This document shows, in pieces, positions 36,120 to 47,009 of a stretch of DNA of 64,000 nucleotides. Where the stretch lies: the NCBI RefSeq assembly GCF_023065955.2, contig NW_026622985.1, positions 79,039,931 to 79,103,930 of the forward strand, given 5' to 3'. The stretch comes from Ursus arctos. Its lineage: Eukaryota; Chordata; Mammalia; Carnivora; Ursidae. Every line of letters begins with the position of its first letter. Within the stretch, counting starts at the first letter, position 1. Both the position numbers and the translations under genes were made by a program. Below the pieces are notes generated by a model, which made no database searches, was not told the DNA's origin, and saw only the letters and a program-made list of their open reading frames with translations.

Positions 36120-36261
36120 GATACCCAAAAAGCAAAGCAGTTTCTGCCCTTCCTTCAGCGGGCGGGTCGATCTGAAGCTGTGGTGGAGTATGTCTTCAGC
36201 GGGTCTCGTCTCAAGCTGTATCTGCCAAAGGAAACTTGCCTTATCACCTTCTTGCTTGCAG
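36120..36261 (+). CDS. SND1: SND1 coding exon C (start of SN-like domain 4)
   Basis: This 142-base exon has acceptor 'atccaccag|G' and donor GCAG|GTAGGT. It encodes 47 full codons from [10 protein letters not shown] to LITFLLA plus the first base of a Gly codon (phase 1). It includes [20 protein letters not shown] and LYLPKETC, the first beta strands of the fourth SN-like repeat, about residues 508-555 in human SND1 from memory. The human continuation as I recall it, GIECPRGARN, must come from the next exon, which is not found before position 64000. No stop or frameshift. The open frame reads into the intron on both sides, so the exon limits rest on splice sites and homology. Confidence 0.97.
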
Positions 36262-37919
36262 GTAGGTCCTGTGCGCTGTATGTTCTGATCATTCTTCCCG
36301 GAGCTCAGAGGTCACAGCTGGAGGTCACATGCCCTCCTTTCCCTTGTGCTTCAGGTAGGACCTCGAACCAGTCTAGGTGTGTTAGTCTCTAATTGAGATG
36401 TGAACACAAAACTGCAAGATTTGACCCAACACTGGGCCCTCTTCCTGCTCCTCATTTCTACCAACCGCAGGGCACAGGAGTAGAGCAGCTTGAAAGACAA
36501 CACGGATCTTTTCACAGCCTGAGAGAAGGGAATTCCAGACAAAGAAAAATACTAATGATGGAATTCTCACAGTCGGTATTTCCCATTTGGGATAGACCAC
36601 CCCTGCCATGTTAGTCATGGATAGTAGCTGAGACACCCTCCCCTTGTGTCTCCCTAGGCAGTGCCGTTTGTCTCTCTTTTATTCTTTTCAGCTGTCATTA
36701 GGATCTAAATCCTTTATGAAACGTCAAACATGACATTACCTTCCCAGGCTCCTGCATCTGTTGTATTTCTCTGTTGCGCTAAGTTTGACGTGCTAGGGCA
36801 AGCCACCCTTTCTTTGCTGACTGAATGCGCAGCTTTCTTACCCTATCTTTTCTAGTAGCTTAACATTTCACAAGCCAGCAAGACTGTGTATGAACTGTGT
36901 TCTTTGAGCAATTTCCATTTATGCATTCAAGGAGCAGACTGCTTTATTTCTTCCCCAATGGCAGATAATAAAGTTATTTATTTCCAGTCAGTACTTCGCA
37001 GAGACTGTGGTCTTTGAGAGAAAGTGTCATTTTACTTCAGCACCCCACACCCCACCCCTATACACACAAACATTCACTCACCCACAAAGGACATACATAT
37101 TCCTTTGTATTCTTCCGATGCACATTGCCTTTTCTGTTGATACCCTGCTCCCTCCGCGCTCCTTCTGTTGGGATTCTTGAATAGAATTTGCCATGGGGGA
37201 AGAGAAATGGGAGCCATTCTTGCTGTCCCCTGCCACATTGCCTCAGCCTCCTTTTCCTAGAAGGCACCAATAGTTTCTTCTCTGGATAAGGGTCTCCCTC
37301 AGGCCCTAACTAAATGGGTTGTTATGTGAGATAAATCACTCGCTGAACACATGGCCGTGACGTTCTCTGCTGCTGCTGGGCCACCACTTCTGGCTGAGGT
37401 GCTCTCTCACACTCCTAAGAAGTTAATGATCACTGCACAGCTCTGCAGGCTTTCTGAGGGGACTAATTGAAGTATGACATGAAGCTCAGGGGCTGCTGAA
37501 GGAGGGGCCAAAACAAATCCCTACCTTCCTGGACGGCTGTACTTTGGTGAGTTGTAGTAAACTCAGGGGCAGCATGACAGTGTGTGACCGAGGCCATTTG
37601 TGCCCTTTACTTAAGATTTCGAGAGTAGAGAAGTTTCTTATCAGTGAATTCTTGTTGTTACAGAATTTGAAGTATACATTCAACTTCTCCTTTGTTCTAT
37701 ACCTGCAAAACAAAAGCATCCTCTTGTCAGTGTGGAGCTTTATCCCAGAGGGGAACACGAGAAAAAGTATTATTCTTTCTGGGAAACTTGGCCACAGGTC
37801 TATAGGGGAAAGAAAACATTGAAGTTCTGGCTTCTCAATTCAAAACTACCTGAATGGAGCCAGCTCAGAGCTTAGACCTATCCTGGCTGGAGTTTTCCTG
37901 TAGAACCCTTCTGGTTGTA

Positions 37920-38049
37920 CTTTCGTTCCCATGGAGCATTTGTCATGCTTGACTGTTCTGGACTTCAGCCAACTGCCAGAAAGGCCTTGTCCCACTGTAT
38001 ATGTATAGTAGAATGTGCGTTGCCTAAGTGCTCACTGGGGCAGTTTCCA
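37920..38049 (+). repeat. 130-bp direct duplication, copy 2 (downstream of exon C)
   Basis: Partner of 34669-34798, same orientation, about 96% identical, no gaps. The differences are single-base changes (for example t/a in 'gtcttgcttg' versus 'gtcatgcttg'). No target duplication or poly(A) tail is seen at either edge. Confidence 0.92.
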
Positions 38050-38307
38050 GCCCCCTGAAGTCAGACACAACGCAGCCTGGTCACTCAGTTCCACAGCAGC
38101 CAGTTCCTGTGTGTATGTGGCATTATTCTAACCCTAGCAATTCGAAGGACAGTGCCCAAGGTAACTTATATTCTGAAGGATAGATTACCAAAGCAAATAC
38201 ATGATAAAATAGAAGCTTTTACATTTTTCTCCTGCCATACTATATGCAGTTATATTCCGCATCTTCTGATTTCTTTAGAAACTTGGCAAGGATACAGGAC
38301 AGGGAAA

Positions 38308-38530
38308 AGTTCTAAGAGCACGCAGACCTCAGTTTGAATCACGGCTCTACCCTGCACAAGCAGGTGACTTTAGGGAGGTGTTTTACTCTTGAAGCTTCAG
38401 CTCAGACATCAGTTAACTGGAAAGTGTTTCTTGCCTCTTAGGATTTTTGTGAGGCTTTTATGAGATGTGTAAAGGGTTCAGAACAAGTCTGCCATAAAGT
38501 AGATTATCCATAAATATGTTTCCTTCCCCT
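38308..38530 (+). repeat. MIR SINE
   Basis: 'ctaagagcacgcagacctca', 'gtttgaatcacggctctacc', 'ggatttttgtgaggctttta' and 'tgagatgtgtaaagggttca' follow the MIR consensus, with the middle degraded. Confidence 0.75.
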
Positions 38531-38789
38531 TCCTCTCACAAAGACTTGGTGAATTCATAACTAGAGCTCTTCTTAACTCTCATAGGGAATGGCATATTGT
38601 ACAGTGTGTGTGCACATCGCTGTGGCCCTACCGTGGAGACTTTGACCTATCAGTGGAAATAAATCAAGGAAAGTTGCTGTTCTAGCCTGCTCCTAAATGA
38701 GCAGAAAGCTCACTGATAGGAAGACTCCTGGCTTTTCCCTTTGAGTTTAGAACGAAGAACTCTGCATCCTGGTAAGCCATTGTCCTAGG

Positions 38790-40240
38790 TCTCTGGAAAC
38801 TCTAGAGGGAAGGCAGACATGTAGGCGAACTGCAGTGTTGGGCTCTAGGTGAGAGAAGTCTTTACAAGGCACAGAAGTAACACAGAGGAGGGAGTGATCA
38901 GTTACTTAGAGGGAAGTCGGGGATTGTCTCCCTGAGGAGCTGCTACCCGAGCTGCTTTTGAAGGACAAATAGGAGTTGGCGGTGTTGGGACAGGAGGCGG
39001 AAAGGAGGAAGAGAGGAACATTCTAAGTAGAGGTTAACAGCATGTACAAAGGTGTAGAGGTATGATTTATCTTGGTGTGTCCAGGCAACTGTGCCCTCTT
39101 TGGTATTGGTGGAGTATAAGGAGTGAGGTGTTGGGGTGGGATGAGGCTGGAAATGCACACAGGATATACCATGGACCCTCAGAGTCACTCAGGGTATTGA
39201 GCAAGAGAGCGACATGCTCACGCTTGTGTTAAGAAAGTTTATTTTGGTGAAGACGTTGGAATAAATGAGGCTGGAGGCTGAGAATGCAGTTACAGAAGCA
39301 AGAGGGGTAGAGGCCTAAAATCCGGCAGTGAAGAAGAGGAGAGCTTGGAAACGTATTGAGGAGGAAGACTTGATAATTCAGAGAATGATTGGATCTTTTT
39401 GGTCAGAAATGGGGATAATGAGTGTAGGAGGGAAAGTAACTCGCCCAGGGCTTGAGTTTGGGCAGACTGGGATATCCACCAGCAAGGGCAACACCAAAGT
39501 AAGAATAGGTTTTAGGAACAGAATAATTGGTGGTCGGAGGATTTGGTGGAGAATCCTGCAAGTAATGTTCAGGAAGCCAAGAGAGGAAAGAAGTACAAGG
39601 AGTCGGCAGTGTCAGATTTTACCTAAAATACCAAGTCAGTAAAAGCTATGAAGTGATTTTATACTGTTTATCAATTAGTAAGTCACAGATGACCTTTGTC
39701 AGTGCAATTTCATCAGAGTTGATTCAGCTAAAGGCAGATTACAGGCGATTAGGGTGTAAATGTGGGAAATGTGGAACAGAATCAAAAATAGAGTGCTCGT
39801 TACAAAATTCTAACAGAATGCAAAAGGAATGCATAAAAATGAAAGCTAAGGGGTCACAGTAACATTCTAAGGATGTCAGCAGCTTGAGTGCTTTTATAAC
39901 TGTAACTCTTCAGATTGGAGCAGAACGTGGCATTGAGTTGGAAAAGCTGTTCAGTATACCTATTGTTTTCATAATACCAGTTACAGAATGTAAAACTCAA
40001 CAAAATCTTCTTGGCAAATGAGGATATAAAAAAGGTGGAGTGAGAAAGTATCATAGGGAACATGAGAAGCACTGGTCCGAATCCTGAAGAGAAGAAAGCC
40101 TGCAAGGAATTGACAGAGCGATGAGCTAAAGGCAACAGCAGGAATGAGCTGGATAGAGAACGGGATGGAGGGAGTATCCTTAGATGAGGGCCCCTTGGTC
40201 TTCTGAGAGCAGCTACAGCAAACACTGAACGTGAGTGTAG
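38790..40240 (-). repeat. Long L2 LINE relic (about 1.4 kb)
   Basis: Several blocks match the reversed L2 consensus in order: 'gaggaacattctaagtagag' and 'gttaacagcatgtacaaagg', 'tggggtgggatgaggctgga', 'gagcaagagagcgacatgct', 'gttaagaaagtttattttgg', then 'aaataccaagtcagtaaaag' and 'cacagatgacctttgtcagt', ending near 'ggatagagaacgggatggag'. The 104-residue open frame at 39328-39642 lies inside it and is not a gene. Confidence 0.65.
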
Positions 40241-42544
40241 GCACAGACACAGCATTCACATTGTGGGGTGGCTCACCTGGACAGGGAACTCCATGGCGCA
40301 GCTTTGCAGGTGTCTGTGGGATGTGCTCTACATCATGGAAAAAGGGCATTCTGCTGGAAATGATGTCTCTCTGCAGCCAGGAGGGAGTTTGGGCTGTGAT
40401 TCTCAAGGGGAAAGTCAAGATAATTGTTCAGCAATCCCGTATGTGCTGCTCTCATTAATCCCAGCCTTTCAGAGAGCCCTCTGGACTTTAAGGTGGGGTG
40501 GACACTTTCCATTTTTATGTGGCCTTTTTTGGGCAGACGGCCCCACAGCTTGATAGGGAGTGGCATTTGGCCTGAGCCAGCTGGCCGCTCTGTCACGGTT
40601 CCTGCACCCCTGTATGTGGAATGATTGCTGGTCAGATGGGATGGCAGGTGGGGCTGGGCAAAGTCAGCTATAGCTAACAGGTCAGTGCCTCCTGAAAGCT
40701 CTTGCCCTTTAGTCCTTTGAGCACCTGGCTTAGGTTTGTCGGTGAGCAGGTGACCTTACAGCATCAGAACGGAGACTGTTGACGGTCCCTCTGCCTGCCG
40801 CTGTGGCCTCCTCCTGTGCAGCCTTATTTCAGCCGTAGAGGCAATCACAGCCAGGTCTTGTCCTGAGTTCACAGGGAAGCCCAGATCCCCAAGCAGCCCC
40901 ACGTTTGTTTGAAAGCATCCTCTTTCCTCATCTAGCATTTGGTGTGCCCCATGCTTTTCCTCCCATTAGAACAAAAGCAGTTTACCCCAATCTTTATTTT
41001 TCACTTTTTTTTAACTTGTCACGTGCTTCACATTTTAGTACTGAGGTGCACATATTTGCATATCACTTGGCCTTTGATTCACATTTTTATTTAACAGCAT
41101 GGAGTGTGTGTCCTAGTGCTACATGTGACCTTTACAGTACATTTCCTTATTTTGAATTACTTTCTTAGCTTTGGGGTATCTGGGTCATCCTGAGGGCATA
41201 GTTTAGGAAGTAGTCCTATTGACAAAGCAGAGGCAGATATCAAGTTTGCCTGTGAACCAGCTGCCTGAATTGGAAGAGAATAATAATTGAGGTGTCAGTG
41301 CAAAGTAATCTAAGTAGTCTCATTTCAAGTATTTGGTGTCTTCTGCTAAGTCACTGAGCCCACCCCATTTGCATTTCCATGTTCCTAAAGCTAGGACAGC
41401 AGTATGTATGAGGAATTAGGGACCGAGGCAGGTTTGGAGCGCGGGGGAGTGGATGTCAGTCATCTTGGTTGGATCCCACGGTACAAATCACCTAGAAGGC
41501 AGCAGCCACCTGGCAGGGGGCTCCCATGTAGATCGCAGCAGGTGACTTTTAATTAACCAGTTACCTATTCATATGAAACAAGACTAGAAAATGAGACTTC
41601 CCTTCACCTGCCCTTTGGCATTTTTCAATTTTTTTTCTCTCTCTCTTTGATTACAACTCCCCTACTAGAGCTGCATTATGACAAGGGATGCAGTGAGAAA
41701 AAGGGTCTAGATATCTAGGGTTTGGTAAATTTCGATGGTGGTCATGTGCATGATGGGTAAACTAAAGGTTTGGTTATGTGTCCTTCCACCCTGAATGCCT
41801 TTGAGGAAAGTATCTCATGCCCCTCTTTCTTTTTAACACCTCTTCTCCAGCTAGTCCTAATAGGAATATCAACTCCCCGTTTCAATAGACCAAAAACTTC
41901 TAATGAGAGGAGAGGGAAGGTGAACAGGAATATCCTCCCCATCTCCTGGCCCCAGGAATGGTGGATCCCCATTGATTACCAGTGCCTAACCAAATTACAC
42001 AATTAAAGCCAATGTATGTTTAAGTGAGAAATCCCATTCTGCTATCACAGAGGTGCTAATGAATCAGGCTGTTATGTGGTTGTGTTTGCTGGGCTTCTAT
42101 CCTTAATTAAGCAATTACAGGGTCTGCTGATACTTATGAATTCCTTTCAGATGCTTTAATTGAATTGCAACTTAATGGGTATTTGTAAAGTGGGGTATTC
42201 TTTCTCTTGGGACTTCCAGTTTGATTCTGTCTCTACCACCTACTTTCATTTGGGTCCCATTACTGGAAATGGGCAGCTTGACATGAGACTTTTCTGGAGC
42301 AGCTCTAGTTCTTCACTTTTAAAGATACCATTGTATGAATTTTATGAGTTATGTTCGTGTCAGGAGGTCGTGGAGGATCACTCATTTGGAAAGCATTAGC
42401 ACAATAAACAGGTTGGGGGAACCTTTTTTAATGAGGCCAAAATTTTGCAAGCCCTCTGTAAGAAAAAGGAGTCTTTGATAGGTAGATTGTGGGCGATGCA
42501 TAAATTAATAGGATAGCTTCTGCTTTCTTGAATAGCTTTTAGCC

Positions 42545-42745
42545 TAATAGCATAGACAGCCATATGAAAAACTTGAACAAGGTAAAATCAAAAGGAGCTA
42601 TGAAAAGTATAAGCAACATACCATGAGAGTGCAGAAGAAAGAACAGTTAATTGGGGAATGGCGAAGACTTCACAAGGGAGGTGGCATTTGAGCATCCAAG
42701 ATCAGGAACATTTTCTTTTGGCAGGCTAGGTGTGATTCATCTAGG
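42545..42745 (-). repeat. L2 LINE fragment
   Basis: 'gaagacttcacaagggaggt', 'ggcatttgagcatccaagat' resemble the reversed L2 segment ('aggaggtgacatttgagctgagacc'); the preceding 'gctatgaaaagtataagcaa' also fits. Diverged. Confidence 0.5.
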
Positions 42746-43399
42746 CAAAACAACTTAGCCTATATCATTAGTTCTCAGGAAGAGTAGCCTAAAAGAAATG
42801 GATGTACTCATCAATCATTTTCCTCTCTCTCTGCCTTTGTTTGGGCGTGTAAATCTCCTTCTCTGCTCTTCTGCTGTTGAGCGTTCAATGCCCTGCCTTC
42901 TGCTGCCATCTCTGCACACGTACCATACCCCCACCCCTGGTCACGTCACGTGGAGGAAAGTGCAGGCCTACGAAGATAGCCTGATTATCTCCCATCTTTA
43001 GATCGTGAATCATCCCCAAAATGAGCCTCATCGTGTTTGTGGGTCATTCAGTGGCATCGCTATTTAATAATTTATTTCCACTGGGCAGTATGCTGGGAAT
43101 TTAGAAATACGTAAGTTGCAGGCTTTAAGCAAAGTAGTTTGTCTACTGAGGTGAAGAATGTATAGACGTGAAGAAACAAAATACATTTTTAAGAAGACTA
43201 AGTATAAGAGAAACATGCCTTAAAAACCATATAAATGAAAACAACTTCAATTTTCATAAAACAGTAACAGTATATATTGTTATAACTGTCCAAAAGGCTA
43301 AGGCAATTCTGGTTTATAAGCCAGCAGTACAGCATCTGGAGAGGGGTGGATTTGAGTGCTGCTTCAGCCCAGGCCAGAGCAGGCCTGGAGTATGATCTT

Positions 43400-43570
43400 C
43401 TATCCGGGGACCACCCTTTTGGGAAGGAGATCAGCAAACTGCAGATCAGAGGAGAGTGGCCAGGATGGTAAGAGACCTAAAAATGTCGTGACCTGAGGAC
43501 TAGTAGTAGGAATCAAAGGAGACTCCCAGGATGTAAAGGAGCATTTCAGGGTCCAGAGGCAGGGATTTGA
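43400..43570. repeat. Possible L3/CR1 LINE fragment
   Basis: 'cagaggagagtggccaggat', 'ggtaagagacctaaaaatgt' and 'cgtgacctgaggactagtag' resemble a common L3/CR1 3' segment. Weak, by eye only. Confidence 0.35.
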
Positions 43571-43654
43571 TCTGCTCGGTAGCCATTTAGTTTGAGTTTT
43601 TTTGAGTCGGGGTAATAAATAAAGACATCAATAAAAATAAGATTTGTTCAGCAT

Positions 43655-43745
43655 GGTTTAATGGCAGTCACAGACCTTGGAGCTAAAACACTTAAAGATG
43701 AATTCTTGCTCTCCTGCTTCCTGGTTAATTATTTCCATCAGACCA
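43655..43745 (+). repeat. Possible MIR fragment
   Basis: 'ggcagtcacagaccttggag' followed by a 'tcctgcttcctggttaatta' stretch resembles the first half of MIR. The 188-residue open frame at 43661-44227, the longest in the window, starts in it and has no recognisable family. Confidence 0.4.
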
Positions 43746-44121
43746 GCCTGCTTATCTTGTGGTGCTGGGACCTGGAGGTGAGGGAGACAGCAAGGCCCAC
43801 ATGGCCGTTCAGTGCCAGCCTGTCTAGAGACCTGCAGTTGAAGGGAAGCACGTTAGCAGTGGCAGCACCTTCCGTGGGGCCCGTCGGACTGCTGAGGTTG
43901 GCAAAGCCTCCTAATTGGGACGCTCAGCCCTTACCATCTTGGTTGGGTTTTCTGTGTCAAGAAAAGAAAGATGTTGATTTCTCCTCAGCTGTTGCAGGAT
44001 GGGCCCATTCATTCCCTCTAAATGGAAGGGTCAAAATTAGGAGAAAAGAATCTTTTCTTCCCAAATCCTCAGACTCCTGCTTTCTATTGCTTTTTACTCT
44101 TGATGCTTTTAAGGGTTTTGT

Positions 44122-44180
44122 TCTGGGGGGTTTTTTGTTTTTGTTTTGTTCTGTTTGTTCTGTTTTGTTTTGTTTGTTGA
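44122..44180. repeat. (TTTTG)n low-complexity tract
   Basis: A six-G run and imperfect TTTTG/TTCTG units. No other structure. Confidence 0.85.
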
Positions 44181-46414
44181 GACAAGGGAAAAAAATACCT
44201 CTGGTAGGAATCAGGCAGAGCCAATAAGAACCAATAGAGTGGTACAGAAGGGTCAGACCTGGGAGCTTTTCTCCTGGGGGTTCTCCTTCTGTTCCTTCTC
44301 CTCCCCTCCCACTTGACAATTCTTTCTGAGTCTGTTAAAGGTTATCTAGGCTTCCACGTCTATGGGCATGGCAGGTAGGGAATGGGAAGCTTACTAAAAT
44401 CTAATCGCTATTCTCTGCTGGAGTGTTTCCAGCACCAGCACCTGTCTCTGGTTGTGCCCAGATAGCTCACTTCTGATCCCACCCTTGTGGCTTTCCCGGA
44501 AAGATGCATTTCTGTGCGGATTTTCCGTTGTCATCTTGTCAGCCTGTTGGCATTTGTCAGCAGCCGTTTAGCAGTAGTGGTGGCAAGCAGCGTCATCCAG
44601 GTTCGGGCTGCTCACCACTGCCCCTGCCCTGGGGGTGTGTCTATTTGGCCAGCCTAATAGTAGAAAATGGCAGGACCTGGATGCAGGAGAGGGAGTGTAA
44701 ATGGTGTGGTAATTTGAAATTAAAGGGAAATGCTTTCAAATCTGGTAATGGGCAGCCCCAGGGTGAACAGTGCACACTGTCTATAAGACTTAATCCTGGT
44801 TGCTATGGGAACCACCTCTCACATCCCCCTTTCAAACAGAGAGAGATATGACTGGGTTTAAAAAAAGAGTTCCCCATCATGAAAAACTATCTTTGCCCTC
44901 AAACCCTAGATCATTGCTCACCTTGGATTCCTTTCAGAATGTTTTCCTGAGGCTTCCCCAACCTGGTGGGTTGTCTATGCCAGTCTAAGCCTGGCCCTTT
45001 GTATTCAATTTCAGTGAATGGCACTACCATGAGAAATAGAACACACCGGGTACCCAGTGTGGGCAGCTGGCCCTAGCACACCCTCCTGCTGCCCCTGAGT
45101 GGGCACCACAGGTTTTTACTCAAGGAACTGGGTAGAACCGCTGGCCACATGTGGCATGTCCTCATGCCTCATGCCTCCTGCCGGAGGGTCTCCAAGGAAG
45201 CCCAGGGATCTGCACTCAGTCTCGGGGCCATGGGATTGGTCCCAGATTCTGATGATGGGCTGCTAGGCACAGAACTTGTAGGAGGAAAAACAACTCACAG
45301 AAGTTCCTTTCATATCTGGAAGGCATCTGAGACACAAGTGCATTCTCTGTCATGTTTTTTTCATCAGAGCTTTTCCCCATTTATTTAAATTACCACATTA
45401 ATCCAGCTTTGTTAAGTTTGGGGGTTTTTTAATTGTTGTTTTTGGTTTTGGGGTTTTTGTTTTTTAACTGCCCTTTGCCTATGATAAAATAAATGAGGTC
45501 TGCATCTCTCTTCAGTGGCTTTTGATTTCTGGACATAAGGCTCCCTTCAGGGTTGGCTTATAGGCTTCCAAGTGGGCTTCGGAGAAACTTTGTCTAAGCT
45601 TTCTGGATTCCTTGTAGTTTTTCCTTATTATACTTGTGCTTTACAATAGTAGTCCCGAATAAACCCTAGTAACTCCCATGCTTACCTTCACTATATGTAG
45701 GAAGTTTTTATTTAAATTGACTACTTAGTCTACAACGGGTGGAGAAGTTCCCATTTCCCTGCCCTGGTGTGCCTCCTTTTCCTGAGCTTGTACATCTGCT
45801 AGTGATTTTTCTAGGGTTAATTTGGGTGTTTTTATTTTTAAATTGGAACATGGTGTCTGTCTCTTCTCTGTGTGTGTTTTGGATGCAGCCCCTGTGCTAG
45901 GCATGCGGTTATTAACTCCGCTGATATACCAGTTCGCTCATTAGCATTTGCATTTTAAATTACAAGCTAGAGCAGACGACATTTATGCTATATTTGTACC
46001 ATTGCCTTCTTCATGAATGATGTCGTATGTGCAGGGAATTCAGAAATAACTCCTCTAGGGCCCTGATATATTTTCGTCTCTCTTTCAGCAAACTGCTGTT
46101 TCTTTTTCACTCTTGATTCTCATTGTTTGATAGGGACTTTTTTTTTTTATTCTGTTCCAAGTTTAGACCTATTTGTGAGTGCTATGATTGGGAAGGCTAA
46201 TGACAACCCAACCCTTTGTATCAAAATAGGCATATTGCGTAGAGTGGCCATCTTTCCCTTTCGCATTGTGCTCCTGGTAAGCAGTGTGCTTTGATTAGAA
46301 AGGAGGGAATTTTCTCCTCCACAGTTTGGTGGGTGGGAAGACGTGGTAAAGCGTACTTGTTCTCGCTTGTATTCATACTCCCATCCCTCTTTTTTATAGT
46401 TGATTCGTCAGTGG

Positions 46415-46515
46415 TTATTTATTAAACCTGTTACTGCATGGCGCTTGCATGGAGAAGATGGGGAGATGTATGCCTTCAAGGGGCTCATTTTTGACAAGAA
46501 GCATTTAGATTGCAC
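46415..46515 (-). repeat. Possible L2 3' fragment
   Basis: 'gtggttatttattaaacctg' and 'tatgccttcaaggggctcat' resemble the reversed L2 3' end ('tttattgagcgcctact...gccctcatggagct'). Weak. Confidence 0.4.
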
Positions 46516-46982
46516 TGCAGGACAGCACATACTGTAATATCAGCATGCACGAGACCAGGTTGGAGGTAAACCGCTTAAGTGAAAGTTCAGTCAGTCCTCT
46601 TAGGGGAACTGTTGCTCTTGGCGGATGGTGACTTCAGCATCTCAGTCACAAGAACGAAACTAGAAATGCCCAGCCACGGATCATGGACGTGGGAGTGGTG
46701 CCTTCCTAGGTGTGGGCATGCCCAAATTAGCCTAATCTAGTGTTTGGATGGTTTCTGACAGATTAGGGGCAGAGTTCTGGCAGATAGGTCTGTGTTCATG
46801 CCATTGTGCTGTTTCTCTGTGATCTTCAGTTTTGGGCCTCTTGAGTTGTCACAGGGACCCTTCCATTTGGTGAAATCTGACTTTTGAAACATCGTGAAAA
46901 ATCCAGGGAAGACACAGTGAAAATTGTGCGTTCTGGGCAAGCAAGCAGAAATTCTCCAACTGATATGAACAGTTTTTATTCT

Positions 46983-47009
46983 CCCCCCCCCCCCACACAC
47001 ACACACACA
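46983..47009. repeat. C12 run followed by (CA)n
   Basis: A run of about 12 C passes directly into about seven CA units; hypervariable-type simple sequence. Confidence 0.9.

Noticed and set aside
36072..36392. 106-residue open frame that includes exon C
   Set aside because: Only 36120-36261 is coding; the ends are intron read-through, as shown by the AG acceptor, the GTAGGT donor and the homology limits.
39328..39642. 104-residue basic open frame
   Set aside because: It lies inside a long reversed L2 relic and is antisense to the element; the residues match no protein I know.
43661..44227. 188-residue open frame, the longest in the window
   Set aside because: It begins in a possible MIR fragment, runs into a (TTTTG)n tract, and has no recognisable domain; 188 codons is within chance expectation for 64 kb.
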